A stretch of DNA of 64,000 bases, taken from assembly GCF_032062135.1 (NCBI RefSeq), contig NC_092859.1:106655817-106719816 (forward strand), written 5' to 3'. Positions within the stretch are counted from its first letter, which is position 1. Each line of letters begins with the position of its first letter. The notes under the pieces were generated by a model. The model ran no database searches, had not been told where the DNA came from, and saw only the letters and a list, made by a program, of their open reading frames with translations. Origin of the DNA: Pyxicephalus adspersus. Its lineage: Eukaryota; Chordata; Amphibia; Anura; Pyxicephalidae. Positions 14,301-27,855 of the stretch are shown here, piece by piece. Made by a program: the position numbers and the translations under genes.

Positions 14301-15696
14301 CCATTGTGCTTGATGTACACCGTATGTGATCCTCCAAAATAATGACTTCATGAAAAGAGGTTAACTGGATGTAGGTATTCCAGTCAATAAAATGAGATAA
14401 GTGCTTGCTCTATAAAAAAAATTCTTGTGAAGTGTTATGTGTAATTAGAAAAGGCTACAAAAGGCTATCATCAGCATTTCATGCAGCACATTGTGGCAGG
14501 GCTTATCTTGGTCTTCCCAGCCACTGATACATTTTTTGATTAGCAGGCCTTCCGCTTGTATGAAGAATTAAGAAAATAAAAAGGGATTTTAAAGCAAAGA
14601 GCCATAACCCAGTAAATGCAGTTTTAGGCTGCTGTTTATTTGTTCAAAATAGATACCTGGATTGTGCCAATATGAATTTAGGGATTTAGTATCATTTTAC
14701 TATTCTTTAAGTACAGAACTCCAGGGGTGGATCCTGGGTGGTATCCAGTATATTCCCTCCTGCTTTAGGTCGTTTTTACTTAGTTTTGTTTGGCAAGAAA
14801 AGTTCGCAATTTGATTAGCTTTCCTACAGGGCCCAAACTCTGGGATGGGAGGGAAGACTCTGGGTGGGCTTTTTAATCCAATAGCAGTAGAAGACAGGTT
14901 TTTTAGGTTGTAAGACCTATATGTCTAGAACAAACAGAATCAGGGTATGGGTCAATCTTGGGATGTGGAGCTAAGTTGAAAGTAGCAGAACTGCTCAGGT
15001 CTATATTGTTTGGAAGGAATCGGGGTAAAACTGGGGGAACAAGTTGCCCTCCTGGACTTTCTGCTCAGGGGACAGGACTGACCAATGGGGCTGCAGTAAC
15101 AGTTGTGTTGCTTTCATGTTATTTGGTGAAGTTAAGCTATTTGATTTTGAAACAGAATAAATGTACTATAGCCTGACGTTGTACAGTGCCCTGTGTACTT
15201 GTTGCTCCTGCTAACTTCAGTTTTGCTATATGAAAATGTTCACTGAAATAGTGAATAAGCTGAGTGTGTATATTCAAGATAGAAACACAGGTCTTAATTG
15301 GTACAAAACCGTTACTAACCCCAGGCTAACAAAGAAATGAAATGCATATAATAAAGCTTTACCTCGCCAAAAGATTTGCATTTCTGTCCACACAAGACAG
15401 CCAGGTGGATGACGCCACTTTTTTTATACTATGCTTCTAAAACCTCTCTGTCATCGTGCTGCAGATTAGACAGTAAAGAAGAAGTAGGAAACTGATAAGG
15501 TAATCCCACTGCTCACTCTGATTTCTCTTTCAGCCTAATCCCTTTCAACGTATTTAGGTGTAGCACCCCTGATTAGCATGTTGATACCAAGGTACTAATT
15601 TCTGTACTTTTATTAATATCATTTAAATAAATACATAAATGTAATGATTTATGAATGAACACACAGCTGAATTAATATGTTTGTTATTCCAATTTA

Positions 15697-15779
15697 ATGT
15701 ACAGCACTGTGTAATATGATGGTCCTATATAAATACTATGTATTATTAATAATAGTAATAATAATAATATTAATAATAT
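15697..15779 (+). repeat. Truncated SINE 3' tail with (TAA)n
   Basis: ATGTACAGCACTGTGTAATATGATGG followed by CTATATAAATACT and an imperfect (TAA)n run. The same tail ends the longer SINE at 39760-40105 and occurs inverted at 41555-41639. A 5'-truncated copy. Confidence 0.7.
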
Positions 15780-17511
15780 CTGCTGGGAGTTCAGTTTTAA
15801 TATTTCAGTGCCTTCCAAGTGGCTTTTTTTTACCTTTGCTTCTATAATCTTATATAGACAGCATTGAAATGATCATTTATATAGTACTAGCAACATAGAA
15901 TATGAAGTGTAAATGTAACACTTTTAGTTTTTTCTGAGATTTGATAACATTATGTTCTAACATCTTATTATCTTTTACATGTTACAACAACATAAAGTAA
16001 AGCCTTTTTCACACTCAATAGAGATGTGTAGAAAGATTTTTTGTTGCACAGGACACAAAGTTTAAAGCCACAGATGTTTGTCTCTAGGCAAATTATTTTA
16101 AGGGTTCTATAATTTTCTAGGCCATATACCAAATAAGAAGCAGACTGCAGTAAGCAACAGCTGTCCCCCCAGGGAAAGCATCAGAAGAACAGAAATGGGT
16201 CCGGTACTCACTGGTGGAGACATCTAGCTGCTGTAATATTGAAGGCGATTCCAAAAGCATGAGTTATTTCAGCAGCTATGCACTTTATGCATTTTATGCT
16301 CACAGTCAAAGGCATATAAATTATATTGGTTGAGTACAGAAGTTATACGGAAAATGCCTATGCTAGATTAGGTTTCATCTGCAAAAGGAATCCTAGCAAT
16401 ATATTTCCTCAGATTAATGTATATTTAGGTTTTACTTTATAATACCTAAGTATTAAGTGATCATTCATTACCCTTAATACTTTAAAATATGGTTAATGCA
16501 TCAAAGCTATAGAATCTGGAATCATTTATTTCTAAAGTAGGAAATCTTCAGATTACTGTATTACCTCGAACATGCTGAAATGCCATTTAATATAGCCGTA
16601 TAGGAAAAGAAGTAGCAGAGACTGCAGCTTGGAACAAGTTATTGTTATTGTGGGGGAAATTAAAGTCTTTGGTGAGCCAAACGGATGTTCAGTCCTAATG
16701 ATAACTGCAAAAAGATGGCATCATTACCGTATTTAACCACCACATCCCTTTCCCTAGGTAGTCCTGAATGTTGTGAAGTGTTAAGCTCTTGCTTTTGAGT
16801 AAAGATGCATTTTGCCCTTTTTTACTATTATATGGCTTTATGGTTTAGGTTTAAAGAGGATTTCTTCTTTTTCCTTAATTCATCTGCAAAACTGGATATA
16901 TTATTACAAAGAAAGCACAATTGTGTACCTCCAAAGAAAAAATGTGAACACTCTAGAAACCACAAACCCCATAAATCATTGTGATGGATGGCCTCACTGG
17001 TAAATCAGGAAGACACAGGAGGTAGAAAGAAGTTATCCAGGTTTTAATTTCACCAGGAGATAATGGAATTTACAACTTAGAATGCCCAAGGTTTAGAGGT
17101 TATCAAGGTCTTATTGGAGATGTTCACAGGCATGTGCAGACACCTCTTGATATAACGTTTTACCTATGTCAATGATAAAGAAGCATCTAGAAATTGACGT
17201 ACTTACTCTAGATTTCCCTGTTTGTCTTTTTTATATAAATACAACCAAAATGAATATTTTGATCATTGCAAGTAATCAAAACCACTAGTATCAATTTACA
17301 GATAATGGTATAACCAAGGAGAAGCAAATTTTCGTTGCAGCAACCCCCATCAAGCTGATTTCACTAATCAGACAAAAAATAAATGACCTGATTTGGTTTT
17401 TGAAGTCATTATACCATATGTTCTCACATAGGGAATACATGAACATGAGGTTATTAGCGTGTTTTCTATTATATGAGATACCATAAAAAACCTTCATCTA
17501 ATCACTCTCAC

Positions 17512-17654
17512 CTTACAGACTCTTCCAACTCGGGAATAGATTGTTTTTTCAGAAGCACTGCCTTCCGGCGATGCCTCTCGAAAGAAAAAGTAAATCTTGT
17601 CATCATCTGGGTTGTATGTGTCTGGGATGGAAAACGCTCCAAAAAACTTTGCTC
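17512..17654 (-). CDS. SEMA3D: SEMA3D coding exon 7: sema domain
   Basis: 143 bases, residues 239-286. Acceptor TGTTTTATAG, donor TAAG|GTGAGA, phase 1 in, phase 0 out. Encodes [26 protein letters not shown] and [18 protein letters not shown] is a near-invariant sema motif. C285 is equivalent to SEMA3A C269, whose partner (predicted C397) would be the first residue of the next, unseen exon. Confidence 0.96.
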
Positions 17655-18524
17655 CTATAAAACATATAGAATATCAGTACATATTGCATACTTTAGACAC
17701 TGTGTTTTTATTTAACCACTGAACTATAGGCTAAGTCGATATATCAGATATCATCCCAATATATAATTTTCAGTGGGAATGGAAAATAGGAAGTGCCCAT
17801 GTGTTGTCATAATAGGAATTTTACCAGAAGAGGGGAAATCAAGCAACCCACAGAAACCTGAAACCAACTTGTTGGTTGCATGGTGCTATAGAAAACTGCT
17901 GAAAGTTGTTGGTTTGACATTGGTACTACAATTAAATTGTTATTTTAAATTATAAGTGGCATGTTAATCCCAAAATGTAAACATTTTTTTTTTTACTTCT
18001 GAGGGTCTTAGTGGAATTGTTGTACATTAGGGGTAATTTTAATTTACTCTCCAATTTTATTTTAACTCTCTGTTCCATTTCATTTTGTTCCATTCAACAT
18101 ATGGCATTGGTAACGAAACTGTATTCCAAATATGTAAAAACATCTTTTTTTTTCAACATTGTGTGCTAACATATGTAACAAACATGTACCACAGATTAAA
18201 CAAAATTACTCTGTCAAGCATAAATACATTTTATTAATGATTTTTGGGACAAGGCTATTATTAAAGGAATTAATTCAATGCATTTGCGTGATTGTAATCA
18301 ACAAAAGTTCATGGTAGAAATACTATGCCATAATATACTGTCAATGATTGTAATTATCAATACATTGTTATGGAATAATAAACTACAAAGAGCAAAAGCA
18401 ACACGTTTGTATAGAACACTCTCCAGAAACAGTACCAAATACCTACTTTTTTCAGCAGAAAAGGAAACGTTGAAAACATATTGCACACATGCACCTCTTT
18501 ATGAATAAGGTCATATCAAATTAC
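17655..18524 (-). other. SEMA3D intron 6
   Basis: 870 bases, AT-rich. Nothing identifiable besides a few T runs. Confidence 0.9.
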
Positions 18525-18653
18525 CATTAAGCCAGTAGTGATCAGAGATATCTGTTCTGATGAAATGATGGTCATAAGGTGGTCCAAGAGAACGTGTAAA
18601 AGTAGTTTCCTTGCCAAGAAAATCTGAAGCTGTCCCAGCAAAAAGGTATTCAT
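18525..18653 (-). CDS. SEMA3D: SEMA3D coding exon 6: sema domain
   Basis: 129 bases, residues 196-238 plus the first base of codon 239. Acceptor TTTTTTTTAG, donor AATG|GTAATT, phase 1 on both sides. Encodes [16 protein letters not shown], then [15 protein letters not shown] and DHYWLN. LYSGTA.DF.G is the family signature; here the second and third positions read FA rather than YS. The exon is three codons longer than the 120-base equivalent I recall for SEMA3A, which fits the extra residue around PPYDHH seen in SEMA3D and the shift of cysteine offsets from 13 to 16. Confidence 0.95.
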
Positions 18654-21600
18654 CTAAAAAAAATGTAAAAGTAATGCACAGCTATAATTTATTGACTGTA
18701 ACAAAATGGGTTAGTAGCCTTATATCACTAAAATAAAAAAGAAAAAGAACTCTCAAAGCTAAAACAACAAAAAGTGAAAAAGTATAATGCATTTTAATAA
18801 CTACAGTTGGTTCAGTTGGTGCATGTCAGTTATAAATGTATCCCATCACCTATCAGCTATCACAAAACAAAATACATAAATCTTACATTGCTGACCATTT
18901 TAAAACAATGCTACTTCAACTGGGCTTCTCTAGAGTTCATTACAAGTCAATGACCTAAAACAGGTATACAATAAGAGATTTTTTTCCATGTATTGAAGCT
19001 TGTTATTTATGAAGGGTCTGCCTTAGCACAGCACATGTCAACACGTGAAACGTGTGTGTTGACAAGTGATCTTTAACCAATGGGCTTTTATAACATCCAG
19101 GCTTAACAGCAATGTAGATTTGAAAAGCTCTTTACAAATAAACAATAGTATATATTGCAGATTTCATTTTAGACTTAATACAAATCACAATTGTGTAATT
19201 CAATAAATCCCATCCATATACTACATTCAACATTGTATATACCTGTATAGGTACTTATAAGGAAATATTTCTGGCCAATTATACTGTCAAGTGAAACAAA
19301 TTGCCTTTGTCTGGAAAACTGTTAATGCCACAGGCAAACACACATTTCCGTTCTATGAAAACTCTTCACCCTAGGTTATTATTTAAAGTCTCATCATTTC
19401 AGGCAACTTAGCGTGATTTTAAAGTATCAATTGTCAAACTATGAAAAGTGACTGTCAGGGTGAATAATTGATAATGTTTGTTTTAATCCCTATAGCCACA
19501 GTTCAGTCAATGACAAACCTTTGTTGAGGAGGAATGTTCAGAAGTTCAGTGTGACACAATGATACAAATGTATGTGTTCGGGGCAGATTCTAGTGCAGAC
19601 AGCGATGTCTGCAGACTCTTTCATCTCTCTACTTTGTCAAATCTACATACAGCATAACATATTGGTTTTGTATTTCACACATCTTTGGTGAAATATTATA
19701 CTCAGTTATAGTGCCTTTCCACTCTTCTATGTGTGTATGTTTGTTTTACAAGAACGGGATAGTATTGACTCAGTCAAGTGTCTCTTGAAGATAATAAAAT
19801 GATAGATTTTTTTTAAGCAAATAAATACCCAAATAACACCTCTTTTGGATGCTAAAGGCAAATATTACCCTCATCCTACCCATCTAGCATGTTTTGTACT
19901 TTTTTGTACCTTTTGCAGTAAGATATACCTAAATCCTGCATTTATGTCCCTTGCCACCACTGTTTCTGGGTGCATGATGTCCCTTGCCTTATGTACCATG
20001 ACGTTATCTCAAGCAATATATTTAAGAAATGTTTTAGTTTTTCTGTAGTGTTATCACACCCGCTATCTTAGCTTTACAATACTTTTGATCCATAGCTATA
20101 TTAAGGTGAGTTAGCTTTGTCACTCTAGGACAGGTTTGCATTATTGGGAGGCTCGTCAAGTGAAAAGACAGGATTAAAAATGATAAAAGAAAACAAATGC
20201 AACCCACATGTAAGCACGTCTAAAGACTGGTAACCTAGAGTACACTACACTTTTAATAAAACAGAAAATGATGATAGTAACAAAAAAATAACCTATTGCC
20301 CTATGGCAAGATTTAAATAACTTTTATAATGTAATCTGATCAAGACAGATATTGAAAATGACTGTTTTCTATTGGAAACAACTATTATTCACATTACTAG
20401 CTTGTATAGATAAGCATCTATATACCTGAATATATGTATATACATTTCAATTCAGTAAATTAATCAAAAATGTGAGTTATATCAAACTAACAAAGCCAAT
20501 ACAAGCACAACAAACCATTGACTCTACTTGTTGTTCCAACTGCTGGATCCATTTAATCATGTTAACTATGAGGTTTATACAATACTATTAGTAATCTGGT
20601 AAAATATGCAGACTTTCTATTAAACTAAAAGGCTTACTATGTTGTTTGTATGTGTACTATGTGTGTATGAAGTTGACTGTAGTGGGTTTTTTCTTTTGAT
20701 AAAACTGCTGTTTCCCAAATCTCGGATTTCCTAGAACAAATAAACACTTCAGTCATGTGGCACATTTTAAACAAACATGACCAAATGACAAGGTGAACAG
20801 GTAGAGAAACCCAATTAGATCTTCAATAGTGTGTTTATTTATATGTGTTTTATTCTGACACCACAAAAAAACAGGTTTAGGAGCAGGATTAAATTTTTTT
20901 TTCTATTTTTCTTAATAGCAACTGTTTCGTTAACAAGTCATGCAGAGATCAGTTAATAGATTACAATTTCTTCACTTGTCTCTACTTGTCCAAAGTTTAT
21001 AGAACTGTCAAGTTGTCTCCTGTGTTCTACATTTCAGCTGTATTAAAAGCTGGCCTCCTCTAAAAAATGAAATATTTCTGACATCTGGAGGGCTTATTCT
21101 ATTTATTAATGACACTAAAAAATCAAAAGGCACTCACACTTATAAAAGGTTAGGTAGGTTTAGCTTAAAAAAAAAAAAAAAATGCATTGGCTTTGTATGT
21201 TATTCAACTTAAAACTGACTGATTTTTTCTCCAATACAGAATAGATGGAAATAATAATATCCATAATTAGTTTGAAAAGTGTGAAAATGAGTTTGATGGA
21301 ATTTGGAATGGGTGGAGCAAACTGGGCTAGTAAAACTAAATGACTGAAGACTTGGATTTTCAGCACCATCACCATCAAGCAGGAACCTAATTATCATGTA
21401 CTAGTACAGTGCACTAAGATACCTTCAAAACTTGTAGCTTGGGGATATAAAAATATATTTGACTGCAAAATCTGATTTCAGCCAACAGTGAATGTTTCAT
21501 GCTGTTTTTAGGTAGAAAGGAGGGAACACAAAGGAGGGGTGGAAGTATAAGCAGAGCCGATGGGAGACTAAGACTTTTATGTAAAAGTCACCAAGTCTGC

Positions 21601-22401
21601 CAACTGGTTACATACATAGGTTTAGATAAGAGTTTGTATTAATAATATAATTTTGCACAACCTAAGCATAAATTATGTTGTTTATCATATGATATATTTC
21701 TATAATGTAGTACCAGGCTAATAGCATTCTCCAATGTGCTAGATCAGTAGATTCTTCGTTTTGAGTAATAGACATAACAATGTCTTGTTTGTATATCTAC
21801 AAATGTAATGCAGTTAAAAGTCATTTACTCTTGAATAGTAAAATAAATAAAAGACTGTGTAAAAAGTGGACAAATCTGAGGAGGAACAACACGACTAAGG
21901 TCAAACCTGAAATTTGTCTTCCAAAATACTCATACACAGAACGAAATGGTCAGTCTGGCATGCAATTATACACTCATAGTCCTTGCAATAATCAAAAACT
22001 TCTTTATGTTTCGCTTTAATCTAATCGTTGTATATTTTTAAGAAACTTGGTTGCTGATTAGTAACGGCAAGAAAACAGAAGCAGGCAAATTCTAGTGACA
22101 AAAGAGGCTTTGAGCTTACTCTGGATGTGGAGGTCAGACAGATACGGAATGTCACCAGATGTTAGACCACACAGGTCTGCTGTCTGGCAACTAGGAATAA
22201 ACAGCACGCTAAATATTACCTCTGCCAGGTATTCTGCACTAAGACAAAAATGTTGTTTCATATGTGGTGTTTGTGATACGAAATCTTATAATGAAGGGGC
22301 TGTGGTAAATTTGGAACAGCTGTGACGTGAATGCATATTTCTGTAATATACATAGATTAGTCTTAAACCTGCATTAATGAAAAAAGCATGAGATGTTTAG
22401 A

Positions 22402-22636
22402 GTAGGGCTATATACCAGGCACCCTAAAATACTTTAATTGATATCCTCTGCCTCCCTGATCCACAGCAGAATCCCTGAGAAAAAACTTCCAAATTTTGGG
22501 CACTTATTTACAAGCTCTCGGTCTCCCACAATTATATATGTTGCAGTGTTCTGTAACCAAGGCTGAACACTTTTAGTTGAGAGAAAATGCAAATATCAGC
22601 TTTTTTATATCCTAGGGTGCCTGCTATAGAGCCTTA
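22402..22636. mobile_element. TIR-bearing MITE, probably Harbinger-like
   Basis: Body 22405-22633 (229 bases). The left end GGGCTATATACCAGGCACCC pairs with the inverted right end GGCTCTATAGCAGGCACCCT, an inverted repeat of about 26 bases with a few mismatches. Flanks are GTA and TTA, compatible with a three-base TWA target duplication but not exact. No coding capacity. Confidence 0.7.
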
Positions 22637-23614
22637 GTTTTTCTTTAAATGTTTTTTTTTACTTCTTATAAGTTTGTTTTAAATCAACAGGCATAAAAGA
22701 TATCCATATGGCTGATATATGAATACATAAAATAACTAAAAGCTTGGTATAACGACCATTAAAAGCAATTGAAAATGACTGCATCATGTTCACAAGTTTC
22801 ATACTGGACTACTTTTTCATACTGGATGTTTTGAGGCTCTGTATACATAGTTTTGGGCCAGCTGGAGGCCACCCAAATTGGCCATGTACCTGCATAAACT
22901 TTGTGGGGACATCCTTTGGGGAAAGGAATTGCAAACACCACTAGTGTTGAATGCTGCTCAATAATACACAAAAATATTTTCTTTTGCAGTCACACTTCAG
23001 CATATCCTGCAGATCAATGCTATGTTCTGCACATAGCTAGGTTTATTGTCTTTATTTTCTACCATGGTTTTGTGGTCTTCTCACAGCAGAGTATAAATCA
23101 ATCATAGAAATGCTGGGGGCTTGTTAGACTGGGACGAATTAGAGCCTAAATCCGGCCCAAACAAATATTGCCTGAATTTAAGTCATGTGTATTCTTACTT
23201 GAATCTTTGTATCATGTGTATATTTCTTCCATATCTGTGCAGGAATCCAGTGTAAAATAACAAGGACCAGTCACTCTCCACCCTTTGGCATTGTCAGTGG
23301 ACTTCTATATGCCCTCCCGTAGTTTTCAACAGACAGCATGTAGCGGGCAGACCTGGGGGGTCTCAACCATAGAATGTGTGGCACTGTGATGATGTTACCA
23401 GGTAATGTGTGGATTTGCAAGTGGATCTGGGACACACAAAGTTGATTTATAGCTTTTTTAGTTGGTGGAATAATAAAAACCAAAGTTTTCTTCGTATACA
23501 GGAGTGAACATTTTGTGTAGAAGTTGAAAAAATATTTTATATATTAGATATAAAGCTTGCTGAATGCAAAGTGTAAAGCCAATGTGGCAGTAATTATCTT
23601 TATACCAAAATGTG

Positions 23615-23618
<4 letters not shown>

Positions 23619-23656
<38 letters not shown>
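23619..23656. repeat. (TA)n microsatellite
   Basis: About 18-19 uninterrupted TA units in intron 5. Confidence 0.97.
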
Positions 23657-23659
<3 letters not shown>

Positions 23660-26600
23660 AGTATTGGTAATCAAAATAAATACATTTCAGTTGACCTCAA
23701 CCATATACTTATCAAGTGTTTAAAAGTATTTTTAAAATCCCCAACTGCATTTTTCACCAACTGAAAATTGAACTAAACAGACACCTGATAAAACGGTTGT
23801 AGCCATTGCCGATCGTCTATTTATTTAAAATAAACCTGCAGTGCTGCTGTATAAATAGTAGTGATGTCATCCACACCAATGCAATCTGCTCCTGCTTTGA
23901 GATTTTACGAAATAAATCCAGGCTCAGTTAATTAACAGAATTGAAACACAAGTCTTGGTTGTGCATGGGTTTCACCTGGAAAAATATAACCCAAGTGAAA
24001 AGGGTCACATTCACATAACTGATTCTCATTAGTTTGTAATGTTCTACAAGAGAAGACATTAATTAGAATTAGTCTAAAATCAATACAACCCTGCAAAATA
24101 CATTTGAATTCTTAGGAGACTTTTTTTTAAGGCTGATCATCAGAAAATGGCTTTATGTATGCACAAATACCAGCTAAAAATCAGTAGCATGGATTTACAC
24201 TTTTTAGCAAGATATAAATATAACAATATGGAACTAAGCCTAGTCACCACTTTATAGTTTGCTAGACAGTGTTTTTGCGATTTAGAAACTGGAGAATGCC
24301 ACAGGCCACAATGTAGGTGATAAACTGGTATTTGTTCCCAACACCCTGATTTCCAAATTGTGTCCTGATTGGCAATTTAAAAAAATTATGAGTGTAGCTG
24401 CAATGCAAGTTTAAGGCCACTGATAACAACTTGAAATATACAGATAAGAGTTAGATAAAGTGGTGATCAGTCACTTTACTCAAGCTAATAAAGCTTCTGT
24501 TAATCATGATAAGGCAATCAATCAGCAATCAATCTGGAGATTTGAAAAGTGGCAATCCTAAAACTAGGCAAACACAGCCACTTTATAAACAGATATGTTT
24601 TTTCAGGTGTATTTGAAAAAAAACTTACTTTGAGGATCATCAAAGAACATAATTTATCCACCCCTCAATAAAATGCTCCGATCCCCTTCATATATACGGG
24701 CATCTCTGAATCCTTCAGACCCTGTGCAGTGCTTGTAGAATTTTTACATTGGCTAAATTCCTAAACTTTATATTTTATTTATCCAGAATTATGGAGACTC
24801 CTTTAGGGAGGAATTATGCTTTCTTTATCTTATTATTATTTCTTTTATATTAATAAGGTCCTATGCACTGGTAGGAGTGAGAAATCCAAACATACATGGC
24901 ATAACATCCAGAAAACACACAGAAATGAAATATCTGATTGGTGGAAATGACCTTCACGTCTTCTTAAGTTATGTACCAAATGACGTCATCAATACACTTT
25001 TTCTTAATAATAAAGCAGTGACCAATACTATAAATCTATTGCAAAGCTGAACATAAAATGAGATATTCCTTGTATTGAAAACTTCCATACCAAAAACCTG
25101 GACACCATCCCCACTAACCAATTTTTTATTTTCTTGGCTTTTCAGTCTACTTTTCTTGGCAGAGGATGATGAATCATTTCTTTTTTTCTTGATTATTTCA
25201 TATTTTAAATGAAAGCTTTACGGGAGTGTTATAACATATTGCAGGTTATGAAAAATTGCAAACCTTATGTTATAAGCATACATTGTGTATCTACTAATAT
25301 TGATTTCAATATCTCATATCTTTTGTAGACGGTATTTCAGCTGAGCTGCAATTTATAGACCCGCTGTTTAACCCCAGTGCTTGTAATTTAGAAGTATTTG
25401 ATGGCTTGTCATGTTGTTACTAAGGCTGCAGAAATGAACTTTCCTGCTATGAGTAAATGTTAACACTGGCTTCTCTATATATGTGCAGAAGCCCTTGAAG
25501 CAAACACTTGCTAATTGCAACATGGTTAGTGTGAGGACAGTACAAAAAACTATGAGATGTACAATTCAGCTGCCAATTTAGCCGTAAACTACTTGAGCCG
25601 AATACTGATGCTAATCTGGAACTCCAATGAAAATCCAGCTGAGTATAAATTGGATCAAAGGATGGTGTGTAGAAACACTTTTTCTACAATGCTTTTGTGT
25701 ACAAGTTAGGACAAACGTTAACACTGCCAGAAGTGCTTAAGCAATTTAGAAACAGCGTATTTGTTTTTAAGGAAGAAGATTTAAACCATATGTAAAAACG
25801 ACTGTTGAAAGCATCCCTGGCTGTGTTATTTTTTGGTCACAGCCCCTATTACTATCACGTTTGCTGGACAGCTTGGACTGAATGTGAGTGTGGAGAAAAA
25901 AAAAAAGCCTGTACACTAAAAAGAAATGTGAATTTAGAGCCCAAATGCTAACACAAAGGGGCTAATATTATAAAGCTCTCCAAGACTGGTGCAAATGGAC
26001 TATCATGGAAGAACGGGTGTAATCAAGGTTCTTTCAACCCCACCATGACCTTTACGTGCAAGCCCAAACCTAATACATCCAGCCTGTGCTGTCACTGCCT
26101 CTCAAAGTATTTCTTGTCATCTGTCATATCTTTTCTTCACTCTACTGGTGACTCTGACTCAGATTGAATCAACCACTTCCACTTTGCTGTTCACCACTTT
26201 ATTACCTATTCACTCATTATTTTAGCTGAATTATACAGATTTACTGAAGTGAGATGGCAGTACTCCCTGTCATTAGCACATGTAATCATCAGTTTCTACC
26301 TGTGGTTTGGGGCATGTAACTTTTTATAGACTAGCACTTCTGTCTACAGTCCAGTTTTAGGGCTGATGTTTTAAACAGACCAATTTCCTAGATTACAGAG
26401 CTATAGGGACATATATGATGTATGCTCATATTTACACAAGTCAACAGTACAAAAAGCAAGGATGCTGAAACAGTTTGGTGATCTACAAAAGAGTTAGGTT
26501 TAGTTTGTTAAAAAGGATCCTAACCAGTGGATATGGGTAGTGGATGTTTCTTTTTGTCTTAAGTGTGTAATACATAGGCAAAACTTTTTTGTATAGAGTA

Positions 26601-26813
26601 AAGAAGCATCTAAACCCAAGTCTACAGCTTGCTGCATGTGTGTGCTTCTGGGGAGATTTCACTTCCTATCCTTGAGAGCAATGACATGAAATCTTCTAGG
26701 ATTGAATTCAATTTAAATTTTGGCCACAGGTCACTGAAACATTTGTCCCTATTAGAATATTTACCATTTCTTCATGCACTGCTGACATTTTGGATTTCTG
26801 ATCACTTTCTGTC

Positions 26814-27150
26814 TTAGGCTATGTACACACATACAATATTTGTCGTTTGAAAAGATCTTTCACAATCCTTTCCAATGACTAACGACTGTTCGATGCATAA
26901 ACGAGTGCTGTACACACAGTGCCGTTCTGCTCTATGGAGAGGGGAGTGGGAGAACAAAGGAGCGGCACCCCCCTGCGCTCGCTCCCTCTTCACTTCTATT
27001 AAGATCGTTCATCATCCAACGTCTGTGGATCTGCCAGGAACGCTGTTGGACGATTGACGGAGAGCGATGTACACACGCCAGATTCTCGTCTGATATCAAC
27101 CCTGAGCCGATTATCGGGTGAGAGCCATTTCACATGTGTACATAGCCTTA
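26814..27150. mobile_element. Harbinger-like MITE with TTA target duplication
   Basis: Body 26817-27147 (331 bases). The left end GGCTATGTACACACAT pairs with the inverted right end GGCTATGTACACATG; TTA flanks both ends (26814-26816, 27148-27150). The interior is much more GC-rich than the intron around it and repeats TGTACACAC motifs. Short open frames inside are not recognisable proteins. Confidence 0.85.
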
Positions 27151-27761
27151 GTTTCAATAGTCACCAGGACAAATAAAGAAATACCTCTCCCCGTTGGAAA
27201 ATAAATTTAAAAGAATGTTAAAAAAAAGTTTTGTCACTACTTTGGGTACAAGAATGCTTTGGGCCTGAGAACATTGCAACCATGTGTAGACCCTCAGTGT
27301 AGAGTGAAACACACAATAGCCAATTATGTCCTTTTTTATCAAGATCGTGTCAATGATAGATATTCTCGCCCTGGTTGCTATCCATATGGTTTTATGTTGT
27401 ATAAAAGACTATGCATAAGTTATTACTGAACCTGAAACTTCCCAGCTTTTTTACTGAACCTGAAATTTTGCAAGATAATAATAATTGATTATAAAGAAAA
27501 CAATCCCTACATTCAACACCTGCGTGTTGTTTACACAAGAACAAGATGCTGCTGTGTAAAACAAGCTTAAACTCCGCTTTTTAAGAAAATACATGTTACC
27601 CATGACACTACCATCCATCATCTCTTTCATATCTTTCTATCAGAGGCACATTCATTATCTAGTCATTACTGAGAACTACACACACAAGTGAATGCAACTG
27701 TTGTCTTTAGGTTTGTGAACAGAATAAATGTTTCAAGGTTTCTGGCCTCCGTGTATCTTAC

Positions 27762-27855
27762 CTGTCATTATGGAAGCAAAAGGTGGGTGAGGATCAAAGG
27801 GACACTTTAATCTTCCTGTCTCTAGGTTTTGTGTGTCAAGCTTGAATACTATTTC
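27762..27855 (-). CDS. SEMA3D: SEMA3D coding exon 5: sema domain
   Basis: 94 bases, residues 165-195 plus one base of codon 196. Acceptor TTTTCTTGCAG, donor ACAG|GTAAGA, phase 0 in and phase 1 out. Encodes [22 protein letters not shown] then PPFASIMT, the G(R)LKCPFDP motif of class 3 semaphorins (human SEMA3D has [20 protein letters not shown]). Confidence 0.95.

Larger units (their letters stand above)
7963..17511 (-). other. SEMA3D intron 7
   Basis: 9,549 bases. Holds fold-back MITE copy B (8135-8318), a detached SINE 3' tail (15697-15779) and a GC-richer, LTR-like patch around 14740-15200. The remainder (about 8.3-14.7 kb and 15.8-17.5 kb) is AT-rich with several short homopolymer runs. 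No additional exon matching SEMA3D is needed or seen. Confidence 0.85.
18654..27761 (-). other. SEMA3D intron 5
   Basis: 9,108 bases. Contains a TIR element (22405-22633), a (TA)n tract (23619-23656), a short partial relative of the fold-back MITE terminus near 25963-25990, and a Harbinger-like MITE (26817-27147). The rest is AT-rich single-copy-looking sequence. Confidence 0.85.
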
